NCBI GenBank assembly: GCA_963801195.1
Contig: CAWDDX010000005.1
Coordinates: 744,001-808,000 of the forward strand
Direction: 5' to 3'
Source of the DNA: SZUA-36 sp963801195
GTDB lineage: Bacteria > Pseudomonadota > Gammaproteobacteria > Xanthomonadales > SZUA-36
DNA length: 64,000 bases
Part shown: positions 18,472 through 27,274 of the stretch, piece after piece
Numbering within the stretch: the first letter of the stretch is position 1
How the letters are laid out: every line of letters begins with the position of its first letter
Notes under the pieces: model-generated
Seen by the model: only the letters and a program-made list of their open reading frames with translations
What the model was told of the DNA's origin: nothing
The model's database searches: none
Program-made: the position numbers and the translations under genes

Positions 18472-19362
18472 CTATTGAGGGGTGTTGAGTGAGTAACCGG
18501 GGGGCAATAAACCGCCGTAGAAGATGTCCGGCGGCACGTCGGCTGTATCTACAAAGCTGACCATTGACTCTGTACTCTGCGGACTTGCTATTCCCGTTGA
18601 TTCCAGCATACCTTGGAACAGTTTCCCGAAGCCGCCTTGCATGTCCGTTTTCATGTTGGAATGTGTCTGTGTCAGTAATGGAAAACCCGCCCTGGTGATC
18701 TGTGCAAAAACGTCGGTAAGCGCGCTTGAAAGTCCGGGAGATAATATCGACAACTCCTGTGCTGTTTCCGATTGGTTTTGAGCAAGATGACCGATAGTCA
18801 ATTGCCGCTTGTTGAGTTGTACAAAGAAATCGGCCAGTTCACTGGCGCCCTCCATGTCCGGGACAACCCATGACGTACCGGTAACCAGCAGCTTGACCCT
18901 GACCTGGCCTGCCATCTCCGCTGGCAATTGTTGGCCGAGCAACAGCAGTGGATCGACATACTCAGAAAACGAAAAATCATAGCGGTATGCGGTGTGCCCC
19001 AGGATTTCCCTGGTTTGACCCTGTTTTACGACGCGAACGGCACCGGCACGCGCAGTTTGATCTGCGCCAATCTCCCGCAACGAAGAAAGCATTCGTATGC
19101 GCTTTGACCCGTGGTCGAGGTATAACAATCCTGAAGGACGGCCGGAAAACCGGATCAGAACACTGCTGACAACGCCGTCACCTGGTTCGCCGCCCTGCAA
19201 TACTGTTGTCAGCCGGTCAATACGCATTTGATCATCAGCGAGGTAGATCACCACCCGGTCAATGCCGCCATGAATGCCGGGAGAGTGAGTACCCTGGATT
19301 GTCAGGTCAGCCCACGCGGTGGCATACAGGAAACAGCTTAAGCACAAAGCGATGCGTAACAT
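18472..19362 (-). CDS. Exported protein of unknown function (DUF4412-like)
   Basis: This 296-residue protein has a signal peptide (MLRIALCLSCFLYATAWA). The mature N terminus contains DRVVIYLADDQMRID, and a middle section reads GLLYLDHGSKRIRML and ILGHTAYRYDFSFSEYV. This order (report of a tested sample state, then a Gly-His-x-Ala segment) resembles DUF4412-type periplasmic proteins, but the match is from memory and weak. ATG 19362 is chosen for its GGAG site (cccggag) and signal peptide; the open frame continues upstream to 19518 without signal-like features. No operon partner. Confidence 0.6.
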   Translation of the reverse strand: MLRIALCLSCFLYATAWADLTIQGTHSPGIHGGIDRVVIYLADDQMRIDRLTTVLQGGEPGDGVVSSVLIRFSGRPSGLLYLDHGSKRIRMLSSLREIGADQTARAGAVRVVKQGQTREILGHTAYRYDFSFSEYVDPLLLLGQQLPAEMAGQVRVKLLVTGTSWVVPDMEGASELADFFVQLNKRQLTIGHLAQNQSETAQELSILSPGLSSALTDVFAQITRAGFPLLTQTHSNMKTDMQGGFGKLFQGMLESTGIASPQSTESMVSFVDTADVPPDIFYGGLLPPGYSLNTPQ

Positions 19363-19787
19363 GGCGTGTTCTCCGGGTAATAATCTGCTGTGTGAGGGAT
19401 GTGCCGGTCCCGGTGTAACTCGCTCAATGGTGCGTTGCACGTCAGACCCTGGTCTTCGGGTATAAATGTCACTTTGAGAATAACACGGAATTCGGTAATC
19501 TGACCCGCAGAGTCGCATGTTAACTTTCGTGCTTCAACCCAGGTACCCTTCTCGTTTTTAACGTGTTTTGCCTGCGCGTTTAACCCTTAACGCGGCTACG
19601 GTGAAGCCGTATTCAGGTTCATCATAAACCGCTGAATTAGCGTTTACCGTGCGCTACCACCGCATCTCGGCATTGTCGCTGGATTCCAGCAATTTGGATG
19701 TCCGGGCGGCCCGACGATATGGTTTTTGATCGGAGTCTCTGCTATGTTCATCCCTGAAACTCCGATAAAACCTACAAAGGGACTCCC
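19363..19787. other. Divergent intergenic region, nothing assigned
   Basis: About 425 bases lie between the divergent exported-protein gene (minus) and the exported SDR gene (plus). It must hold both promoters, but no clear elements or repeats were identified. Confidence 0.4.
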
Positions 19788-21125
19788 ATGAGATCAATGA
19801 TTCGTTTGTGCGGCCTGCTGGCCGTCGTGCTCACACTTATTCCCATCAACACCGTTGCCCAATCCTCCGCAGCAGATACCGATCAGAAAGCCGTTTTGGT
19901 AACCGGCGCCAGCTCGGGCATTGGCCGCAAGATCACCGAAGTTCTGGCCAGCAAGGGACACTTTGTTTATGCGGGTGCACGCAAGCAGGAAGACCTGGAC
20001 GCGTTGAACGCCATCGACAACGTGCAGGCGATCAAGCTGGATGTGACCAAACAGGACCAGATTGACGCCGCGGTTACCGCGGTGGAAGAGGGCGGTCGTG
20101 GGCTTTATGGAATTATCAACAACGCCGGTGTGTATACCGGTGGCCCGCTGCTGGATGTCGATCTGGAAGAATTCAAATGGCTGATGGATGTAAATGTCTA
20201 TGGCGTATATCGCATGAACCAGGCATTTGCGCCAATGATTATCGAGTCAAAGGGCCGCATTTCCACCATCGGCTCGATTTCGGGCACACTTTCGGCGCGT
20301 TTCATGGGCCAGTACAGCATGAGTAAACATGCAATCGAGGCATACACCGATTCGCTGGCAGCAGAAATTGAACCGCTGGGTGTAAAGGTGAGCGTGATTG
20401 AACCCGGTAACTACCATTCGGAGATTGGTGAATCTGCCAAAGCGCGCTTGCTCAAAAGCAATGAGGTCTATGCCAGCAAGGGTTCTCCATTTGCGGAAGA
20501 ATTCAATGCGTGGCTGGACAGGCCGTGGGACCGCAGCATTTACAAGGAGCCGGATGAAGTGGCAGAAGCCGCACTGCACGCAATGTTTTCTGACAAGCCG
20601 CTGCGCCGTTACATGGTGGTGCCGGAAGAGAAGGAAGCGGGCTGGACCATTGGCAAGCAAATCCAGGAACTGGTGCAACTGAACGACTGGCAGGCGTACA
20701 CCTACAGCCGCGAGCAACTGATTGAGAAGCTGGATGCGGTGATGGCCAGCGACGATGAAGGTGAGCTGACCGCCATGCTGTACAAGTTCCTGGGCTCTTC
20801 CGACCAGAAAGACGCACACACGTGGTTTTGGGCGGAAGACCTGGTGTATACCTCGTCCAACGGCACCCGTTTTGGCAAAGCCGATATCCTGGCAGGTTTC
20901 GATGGGTCGGATGAAGAAGAAAATGATGAGCCTGGCATGGCTTACACGGGTGAAGATGTGAACGTGCAATTGTTTGGCACCGCCGCCGTTGTCACGTTTC
21001 AACTGGTGGGCACACCGGATGACGGTTCTGAGGTAAAACACTATTTTAATACGGGTACGTTCTTGAAACGTGACGGTAGGTGGCAGGCAGTTGCCTGGCA
21101 GGCAACCGTTATTCCGGGGGGCTGA
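19788..21125 (+). CDS. Exported short-chain dehydrogenase fused to a SnoaL-like domain
   Basis: This 445-residue protein starts with a signal peptide (hydrophobic run to about residue 24, TVAQSSA). A classical SDR follows: TGASSGIG (39-46, dinucleotide binding), NNAG (111-114), catalytic Tyr176 and Lys180 in YSMSK, and PGNYHSEI after the active site. Residues about 330-445 look like a SnoaL/DUF4440 cone fold (WFWAEDLVYTSSNGTRFGKADIL, RDGRWQAVAWQ). SDRs need NAD(P), which is scarce in the periplasm, so an exported SDR is unusual; the N-terminal run could instead be an uncleaved membrane anchor. The substrate is not predictable. It is followed 140 bases later by the gene at 21267. Confidence 0.8.
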   Translation: MRSMIRLCGLLAVVLTLIPINTVAQSSAADTDQKAVLVTGASSGIGRKITEVLASKGHFVYAGARKQEDLDALNAIDNVQAIKLDVTKQDQIDAAVTAVEEGGRGLYGIINNAGVYTGGPLLDVDLEEFKWLMDVNVYGVYRMNQAFAPMIIESKGRISTIGSISGTLSARFMGQYSMSKHAIEAYTDSLAAEIEPLGVKVSVIEPGNYHSEIGESAKARLLKSNEVYASKGSPFAEEFNAWLDRPWDRSIYKEPDEVAEAALHAMFSDKPLRRYMVVPEEKEAGWTIGKQIQELVQLNDWQAYTYSREQLIEKLDAVMASDDEGELTAMLYKFLGSSDQKDAHTWFWAEDLVYTSSNGTRFGKADILAGFDGSDEEENDEPGMAYTGEDVNVQLFGTAAVVTFQLVGTPDDGSEVKHYFNTGTFLKRDGRWQAVAWQATVIPGG

Positions 21126-21266
21126 GATAATCCGCTCTCGAAAAATGGCGGGTGTCCCGATTTCCCCCGGTTTTCCCTGATCCCACATGGTCCACCGTGG
21201 CGGTCTTCCCCTTGATCTGTTATTTAATAGGCACTCTGGCCAACGATAAACGAACATGGAGGAATC

Positions 21267-22247
21267 ATGAACAAGCCATTCATAATCGCTTTAATGACCG
21301 CCAGCCTGTTTCTGCTGGCGGATTGCGAACAGGAACAGCAGGCGGTGCGCGAAGCCGCCCCTGTAAAGGAGACAGTCGCTACTGCACCCGCGCCTCATCC
21401 CCACGTGGTAGAAATCCGGGCGGTGGGCAAAACTTTCCAGGGTCCGCAGGAAATCCCGTCGGGATGGACCACGTTTAAGTTCGTCAACGCCTCCGGCATG
21501 ATCCACTTCGCGATGATTGATGTACCGCCCGAGGGCATCACTGCCGGGATAATGAGTGAGGCGTTGATGCAGCCTTTCCAGGATGCGATGGACGGGTTGA
21601 ATGCGGGTGACGGGGAAGCCGTCAACGCGGCGTTTGCAAGATTCCCTGCCTGGATCGGCGAGTTGAGCCGGAACGGCGGACCGGGTTTGCTCTCACCCGG
21701 GCTAAGCGGGCAGGCCACCGTGTACCTCGATCCCGGTCACTATGTTTTGGAGTGCTACGTAAAATCAGACGGTGTATTCCACACCACCAGTCCCGGCGAA
21801 GGCTTGATTGGCATGATGCTCGACATGGTGGTGACAGACACGCAAAATAATGCACCGGAACCCACGGCCAACGTAACACTGTCTGTCACGAATTCAGGTT
21901 TTGAACTGACCGGCGGAACGCTGCGACCGGGCAGAAACACCATCCGCGTGAACTTCATTGAGCAGCAGGCATTTCCGTCATTTGTCGGCAACGATGTGCA
22001 CCTGATGAAAGTTGAGAACGATGACAGCGTCGCCCTCGCCGATGGCTGGCTAGACTGGCGCACGAAGGACGGCCTGGAAGACCCGGCCCCGGTTACCTTC
22101 CTGGGCGGCCTTAACGATATGCCCGCCGGTTCACACGGTTATTTCAGCGTGGATCTGGAACCTGGCGATTACGCCTTTATCGCCGAGATGCCGGGTCCGT
22201 TGGCGGCAGGTTTTGTTCTGCCTTTCAGCGTGGAAGGGGCGGAATAG
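21267..22247 (+). CDS. Exported, probably lipid-modified protein with two cupredoxin-like domains
   Basis: This 326-residue protein has an N-terminal hydrophobic run ending LLADC, which looks like a lipobox although Asp before Cys is atypical. Two related beta-rich domains follow. The first has TFKFVNASGMIHFAMIDV, then LDPGHYVLECYVKSDGVFH and GMMLDMVV. The second has NTIRVNFIEQQ, then LEPGDYAFIAEMPGPLAAG. The order of a His-containing strand followed by a PGxY strand is cupredoxin-like. Only the first domain keeps a Cys/His/Met cluster that could bind copper. Function is unknown. Confidence 0.6.
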   Translation: MNKPFIIALMTASLFLLADCEQEQQAVREAAPVKETVATAPAPHPHVVEIRAVGKTFQGPQEIPSGWTTFKFVNASGMIHFAMIDVPPEGITAGIMSEALMQPFQDAMDGLNAGDGEAVNAAFARFPAWIGELSRNGGPGLLSPGLSGQATVYLDPGHYVLECYVKSDGVFHTTSPGEGLIGMMLDMVVTDTQNNAPEPTANVTLSVTNSGFELTGGTLRPGRNTIRVNFIEQQAFPSFVGNDVHLMKVENDDSVALADGWLDWRTKDGLEDPAPVTFLGGLNDMPAGSHGYFSVDLEPGDYAFIAEMPGPLAAGFVLPFSVEGAE

Positions 22248-22385
22248 AACACTTCATAACGAATCGATGTTCTGGACAGGCACAGTCAGAAACGCCGTGG
22301 CTTTTTGTGTTGCAAGGGATACTTGGCTCAATGCTCTGAACACGGATATTCCTTTTGTAGAAACGCAGGCAGCCGCCTTTCCGGC

Positions 22386-23003
22386 TCAGGATTCCAACGG
22401 TATCAAAATCTCATTCCGGCGCATAAACCACGGTGTGAAAGGTGCATTGTAGCGGGCCCAAACGGGCTCGCCGGCGGCTTCGAGGTTTTCCGACTCCATC
22501 CACTCCTGCAACTCTGAAAGTTGCCTGACATAGGATTTTTTGCTCCAGGTGCCAGAGTAGCGAATGGCCGCGGCCCGATACGCCGGGATTTCCCTGAGTA
22601 CCACTGCGGGGTCACCAGGCAAGGGAATGGTATCCATGGTGTAGGAATCGGGCATCATGAAACTGACGGCCCACCCCTGTCCTGACTTCCGCTGCCCAAC
22701 CGGTGTGGTCATGGCAATTTTCTCCGGCTCCAGCTTTTGCGCGACCGGCGCGGTCATCGCGATCTTGCTCTGAGTAGCATTGTTACCTGAAATGTAGTTA
22801 AACAAGGTACGAAAAGCCGCGCTGGAGGCATCTTCGAAATCGCCATTAACAACCACTTCTGCAACAATCGATGGTGCATATTCGCGAATTTCAAGCTTGT
22901 CCTGCTTTTCTAAAACAGTGTACTTGGCTTCTTCAACAGCCATGACATTCCCCGCCGTCAAGGTGAGCAAAATAGCGATCATGGTAGCGCCGTTACTTCG
23001 CAT
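22386..23003 (-). CDS. SOUL-family heme-binding protein
   Basis: This 205-residue protein has a signal peptide (ending NVMA). The SOUL domain is evident from EEAKYTVLEKQDKLEIREYAPSIVAEV (in part), the duplicated IAMTAPVAQ / IAMTTPVGQ, and MPDSYTMDTIPLP. SOUL proteins bind heme or tetrapyrroles; in bacteria they often sit in light- or stress-responsive clusters. The gene starts four bases after the glutathione peroxidase stop, so both form an operon driven from the promoter region at 23548-23745. Confidence 0.87.
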   Translation of the reverse strand: MRSNGATMIAILLTLTAGNVMAVEEAKYTVLEKQDKLEIREYAPSIVAEVVVNGDFEDASSAAFRTLFNYISGNNATQSKIAMTAPVAQKLEPEKIAMTTPVGQRKSGQGWAVSFMMPDSYTMDTIPLPGDPAVVLREIPAYRAAAIRYSGTWSKKSYVRQLSELQEWMESENLEAAGEPVWARYNAPFTPWFMRRNEILIPLES

Positions 23004-23007
23004 CGTA

Positions 23008-23547
23008 CTACTCGCCTAATGCCTTCTCAATTGCGGCGACCAGCTTGTCGTCATAGGGCTGGGTACGTGGGCTGAATTCCGCGATCACCGCACCGTCACG
23101 ACCGATGAGGTACTTGTGAAAGTTCCAGGTCGGGTAAGTGCCGGCAGACTCGGCAAGGGCGACGTAAAACGGATCGGCGTTGTCCTTTTTAACCGATGTC
23201 TTTTCAAACATGGGAAACTCTACACCATAGGTCAGGCGGCAGAATTCTTCGATCTGATCTTCGGTGCCGGGTTCCTGGCCCATGAAATCATTGGATGGGA
23301 AACCCAGTACCACCAGGCCTTCTTCGCCGTACTGATCGTAAAGTTTTTCGAGTCCGTCATATTGTGGTGTGTTGCCGCATTTGGAGGCGGTATTCACGAC
23401 CAGCAGAACCTTTCCGCTGTAGGCCTCACACAGGTTGACTTCTTCGCTTGAAGCCAGTCGGCGAAAGTTTTGATCCAGTAGCGCGCTTTCGCAGGCAAAA
23501 GCCGGCAGGCTGGCGACTGAGATTAAAAGCGTTAAAAGTGTTTTCAT
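23008..23547 (-). CDS. Exported glutathione peroxidase-family protein
   Basis: This 179-residue protein has a signal peptide (MKTLLTLLISVASLPAFA). It has the thioredoxin-fold peroxidase motifs NTASKCG (peroxidatic Cys57), GFPSNDF and WNFHKYL (catalytic Trp/Asn). It would reduce hydroperoxides, probably with thioredoxin-like donors, in the periplasm. It is the first gene of a two-gene operon with the SOUL protein and divergent from an SDR. Confidence 0.9.
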   Translation of the reverse strand: MKTLLTLLISVASLPAFACESALLDQNFRRLASSEEVNLCEAYSGKVLLVVNTASKCGNTPQYDGLEKLYDQYGEEGLVVLGFPSNDFMGQEPGTEDQIEEFCRLTYGVEFPMFEKTSVKKDNADPFYVALAESAGTYPTWNFHKYLIGRDGAVIAEFSPRTQPYDDKLVAAIEKALGE

Positions 23548-23745
23548 TGTTGATTCCTGATTGTTTTGAACAAAATGTATAGCTATTGTATACTATATGA
23601 TAATAATAACAAGCTAGTTGTAATGTATTTAATACATATAATGTATAAGAAACGTACAATACAATAACAAGCCAACAGTCAAGTGGCGCCAAACATAGTT
23701 GAGTAAAGGAAATGCACGCGAATTTTTACCCGGTTACATCCAAAC
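23548..23745. promoter_or_regulatory. Divergent promoter region with TGTAT/ATACA palindromes
   Basis: The gap between the GPx-SOUL operon and the SDR gene is strikingly AT rich. It holds a palindrome ATGTATTTAATACAT (23623-23637, one central base) and further TGTATA/ATACA half-sites near 23577, 23586, 23632 and 23642 (ATACAtataaTGTATA overlaps the first). MerR-type light/B12 regulators of the LitR/CarH group bind TGTACA/TGTATA-type inverted repeats upstream of just such genes, so an operator for that class is a reasonable guess. No such regulator gene is in the window. Confidence 0.55.
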
Positions 23746-24510
23746 ATGGACGCTGATATGTCGTCGACTCAGCCACAAATTGCCGTGGTGATAGGGGCCA
23801 GTCGTGGTATCGGTCTGGCGATCACCCGCGCCCTTCTTGATAAACCCGGCCTGCAGCGTATATATGCAAGTTACCGGCAGCGCCAGACCGCCGGTGATCT
23901 GATCTCGATTGAGGACTCGCGTCTTTGCACGTGTCAACTGGATGTCGGTGAACAGACCAGTATCTCGGGGTTGGCTGAACTGATCCGTCGTAACGGCGAT
24001 CGGCCGGATTTTGTCATTCATTGTGCCGGTATCCTTCACGAAGCCGGTGTGCGACCGGAAAAAGCACTGGCGCAGTGCGAAAAAAACCCTATCAGCCGGG
24101 TATTCGAAGTTAACAGTATCGGTCCCTTGCTGGTTGCCAAAGCCATCGTTCCGCTGATGCCGCGACGCACTGGCGCGCATTTCACCGTGCTGTCAGCTAT
24201 GGTGGGCAGTATCAGCGACAATCGACTTGGCGGTTGGTATGCCTACCGCGCTTCGAAGGCGGCGCTGAACCAGTTCATGCGCACGCTTTCCATTGAGTGC
24301 CGGCGCAGTCATCCCGGTTTGTGTATCACCTCCATACACCCCGGAACAACCGACACGGCCTTGTCACGGCCATTCCAGGCGAATGTGCAAGCAGACAAGC
24401 TCTACACACCGGAACAAACTGCGGCAAGAATCCTTGACGTGGTCAGCACAAGGACGCCTGAACACAGCGGCCAATTTGTAAACTGGGACGGACATCCGAT
24501 CGCACCATGA
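23746..24510 (+). CDS. Short-chain dehydrogenase (C-factor-like)
   Basis: This 254-residue cytoplasmic SDR has GASRGIG in the dinucleotide-binding loop, CAGILHE in place of NNAG, a catalytic YRASK, and HPGTTDTALSRPF after the active site. The closest general type is the csgA/C-factor-like SDR group found in light- and stress-inducible clusters. The start is ATG 23746, or ATG 23758 four codons later. It is transcribed divergently from the GPx-SOUL operon, sharing the palindrome-rich region. Confidence 0.85.
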   Translation: MDADMSSTQPQIAVVIGASRGIGLAITRALLDKPGLQRIYASYRQRQTAGDLISIEDSRLCTCQLDVGEQTSISGLAELIRRNGDRPDFVIHCAGILHEAGVRPEKALAQCEKNPISRVFEVNSIGPLLVAKAIVPLMPRRTGAHFTVLSAMVGSISDNRLGGWYAYRASKAALNQFMRTLSIECRRSHPGLCITSIHPGTTDTALSRPFQANVQADKLYTPEQTAARILDVVSTRTPEHSGQFVNWDGHPIAP

Positions 24511-24677
24511 AAAACTTGCGCATACCTGATCAGATCGAGAACACATCGCGGCTGACTGGCTCATGTTGTGGCGATCGAAGCAGGATTAATTAAATAATAA
24601 ATCAATACCTGTAAGCAGAAGGTACAATTCACTTGTAGTTCAATTTTGTTTTAAGGACCGTTCAGGACAGGAATATT

Positions 24678-25868
24678 ATGCAGGACAATAGTAAGTGGAG
24701 CAGCAGCACCCTGGCCGTTTGGGGTGCTGAAACTGACAAGGACTTCTGGCAACGATCGACCCAGGTACCCGTGGTCCACAGCGTCTCGTTCGGTTACCAG
24801 GACCTCGATACGTGGCAAGCCGTGGCGCTGGAAAAGGCCGAGGGCCATATCTACAGTCGTAATACCAATCCCACCGTGCGGGTCTTTGAAGAAAAAGTTC
24901 GCTTGATGGAGGGGGCGGAAGCCGCGATCAGTTTTGCATCCGGCATGGCGGCGATCAGTGATACGCTTTTTACCCTGCTGCGTCCGGGTGACCGCGTGGT
25001 TTCCATCAAGGACAGCTACGGCGGGACCAATCGGATATTCACCGGGTTTTTGCCGGAGTTCGGCATTGAAACAGAGCTTTGCGATACCACCGATCACGAA
25101 CAGATAGAAACCGAAGTACGCAACGGTTGCAAGTTGCTTTACCTTGAAACGCCCACCAACCCCACGGTCAAGATCGTCGATATAAAACGCCTGGCCGCGG
25201 TTGCCCATCAGCAGGGTGCCATCGTTGTCGTGGACAATACCTTTGCGACGCCAATCAACCAGAATCCGCTGGCGCTGGGTGCCGATCTCGTCATCCACAG
25301 TGCCTCCAAGTTCCTGGGCGGGCACGCGGATGCACTCGGAGGTGTGTTGTGTGGCAATAACGACCTGGTACGCCGTGTTTACCAGTTCCGCGAAATCAAC
25401 GGTGCGGTTCTGTCACCGGATGATGCGTATCGTCTGTTGAGGGGGATGAAAACACTCGGTATCCGTATCGAACGGCAAAACGCCAGTGCCATGAAAGTGG
25501 CGACATTTCTCGACAACCACCCCGCGGTTGACAACGTATTTTATCCGGGTTTACCGAAACACGAGCACCATGATATCGCCAAGCGTCAGATGCGTGGCTA
25601 CGGTGGAATGTTGAGCTTCATGGTCAAGGGTGGCTTCGATGCCGTGCGCACATTTCTGCCGCACATGAAGCTGGCCCACCGTGCCGCCAACCTCGGCGCG
25701 GTCGAGACCATCGTCGGGCCACCAGCCACCACCAGTCATGTCGAGTGCACTGCCGAGGAGCGCGAACGGATGGGGATTCCTGAAGGGTTGGTGCGTTATT
25801 CAACCGGTATCGAAGACGTCGCAGACCTGGTCGCAGACCTCGAACAGGCACTTGCCCGGATCCTTTGA
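24678..25868 (+). CDS. Cystathionine gamma-synthase-family PLP enzyme
   Basis: This 396-residue enzyme of the Cys/Met metabolism group has SRNTNPTV (60-67), ASGMAAI, the PLP ring-stacking SYGGTNRIF, Asp186 in VVVDNTFATP and the Schiff-base lysine Lys211 in SASKFLGGH. Members catalyse gamma-replacement or beta/gamma-elimination on homoserine esters, cystathionine or methionine. The exact reaction cannot be fixed from sequence alone. GGA lies seven bases before the ATG. It is monocistronic and converges with the deacetylase gene. Confidence 0.88.
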   Translation: MQDNSKWSSSTLAVWGAETDKDFWQRSTQVPVVHSVSFGYQDLDTWQAVALEKAEGHIYSRNTNPTVRVFEEKVRLMEGAEAAISFASGMAAISDTLFTLLRPGDRVVSIKDSYGGTNRIFTGFLPEFGIETELCDTTDHEQIETEVRNGCKLLYLETPTNPTVKIVDIKRLAAVAHQQGAIVVVDNTFATPINQNPLALGADLVIHSASKFLGGHADALGGVLCGNNDLVRRVYQFREINGAVLSPDDAYRLLRGMKTLGIRIERQNASAMKVATFLDNHPAVDNVFYPGLPKHEHHDIAKRQMRGYGGMLSFMVKGGFDAVRTFLPHMKLAHRAANLGAVETIVGPPATTSHVECTAEERERMGIPEGLVRYSTGIEDVADLVADLEQALARIL

Positions 25869-25902
25869 TCAGAACAGTTTGGGGACTGACAAAATCAATA
25901 TT

Positions 25903-26934
25903 TTATTCTTCAAGGCCGGTTAGAAAGTTCACGGTGTTCAAGCCGATATATTCTAAGGAATAACCACCCTCCAGCACGGTCAGGGTCGGTATTCCAAGTT
26001 TGGCGACGGCTTGTCCCATACGTGTAAAATCTGTACTTTCAATTGAGAAATGGGTTGCCGGATCGCCAGCGAATGTATCCAGCCCCAGCGCCACGATGAG
26101 TGCATCGGGGGAAAAACGTCGAACCCGCTCCAGTGCCTGCAGCAGCACGACTTTGTACTTGCCCCAGTTGGTGCCAAATGGCAGGGGATAATTTACATTG
26201 AAGCCCTGACCGTCGTCTTCACCTGATTCATCGGCAAAACCAATGAAGTAGGGATATTCAAGGCGGGGGTCAGCGTGAATCGAAATCGTCAGAACATCGT
26301 CACGTTGATAAAATATACTCTGGGTGCCATTGCCATGATGATAGTCGAGATCGAGGATCGCAACCCGTCTTGCACCGGAAGACAACAACGACTGGGCAGC
26401 CAGTGAGTTATTGTTGAGATAGCAGTAACCACCACAGAAATTTCTCGCAGCGTGATGCCCGGGAGGGCGGCACGCTGCAAACGCAAACCGCTCACCCGCC
26501 CCGATAAGGCTGGCTCCGGTCAACGCGCAATCGGCTGATGCCTGAATGGCCTGCCAACTGTCGGCCACAAATGGTGAAGTCGAGTCAAAGGAATACCGAC
26601 CCAGTTTGCCGATGACGTTTTGTGTATCTGCATATCGCATCCCTGCGCCCACAAAAGTATCTGGCCTCGCATTCGTTTCCAGTCGTCCCGTGGCGAGCCA
26701 CTCATGCCAGACGTTCTTGAGAAACGAAATATAGTCAGGCGAGTGCACTGACAGGTAATCGCGTTCGTGGAATTGCCGTGGCGATCTGATCTCACCGAGT
26801 CCACTGTGCTGAATCGCCGTCAGCACGCCTTTGGCCCGTTCCGGGCACTCCAAACTGGGCCGGAACTGGTCATCAGATCGAGGATCGAGGAGCCCGGAGT
26901 GCAGATTGTGTTTGTCAGAATAAATGGTAATCAA
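25903..26934 (-). CDS. Histone deacetylase-fold deacetylase (acetylpolyamine amidohydrolase-like)
   Basis: This 343-residue zinc amidohydrolase has CRPPGHHAARN (catalytic His pair), GGYCYLNNNSLAA, ILDLDYHHGNGTQ (Asp/His zinc ligands), GLDTFAGDP (third ligand) and EGGYSLEYIG. Bacterial members deacetylate polyamines or other N-acetyl small molecules. The family usually starts near the ITIYSD strand; a TTG at 26934 fits, while the open frame extends to 27060 with an unusual basic stretch. It lies about 340 bases downstream of the NAGGN cluster on the same strand, so a related substrate is possible but unproven. The gap 26935-27274 shows no gene. Confidence 0.83.
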   Translation of the reverse strand: MITIYSDKHNLHSGLLDPRSDDQFRPSLECPERAKGVLTAIQHSGLGEIRSPRQFHERDYLSVHSPDYISFLKNVWHEWLATGRLETNARPDTFVGAGMRYADTQNVIGKLGRYSFDSTSPFVADSWQAIQASADCALTGASLIGAGERFAFAACRPPGHHAARNFCGGYCYLNNNSLAAQSLLSSGARRVAILDLDYHHGNGTQSIFYQRDDVLTISIHADPRLEYPYFIGFADESGEDDGQGFNVNYPLPFGTNWGKYKVVLLQALERVRRFSPDALIVALGLDTFAGDPATHFSIESTDFTRMGQAVAKLGIPTLTVLEGGYSLEYIGLNTVNFLTGLEE

Positions 26935-27274
26935 TTTTTGCGCTAAACCTTTTGCTGCGTGCGGTGGTAGTTTGAGTTGATCGTTTCGATCAAAGCCGTG
27001 TTTACGATTGTATCCACGGGAGAGTATAAGACGAAAAAAAGCTATTTTCCTATAAATCAAGGTCTGGTATTTTTCAATGAATCAGCGCTCCTGAGTCACC
27101 TCAATAAACCGGTCAAAGTCTTTTTATATCGTAATACAGCAAAAATGAGCGCCGACCCAAAGACCGTTTGTGCGCCCGGGCGACCGGAACACAAATCAAA
27201 TCCCGACATCGATACCCCAAACAAGCTTTGCCCCGCCACCAGCTTTGTGATGAGACCCAATGTTGGAAGCCTGC

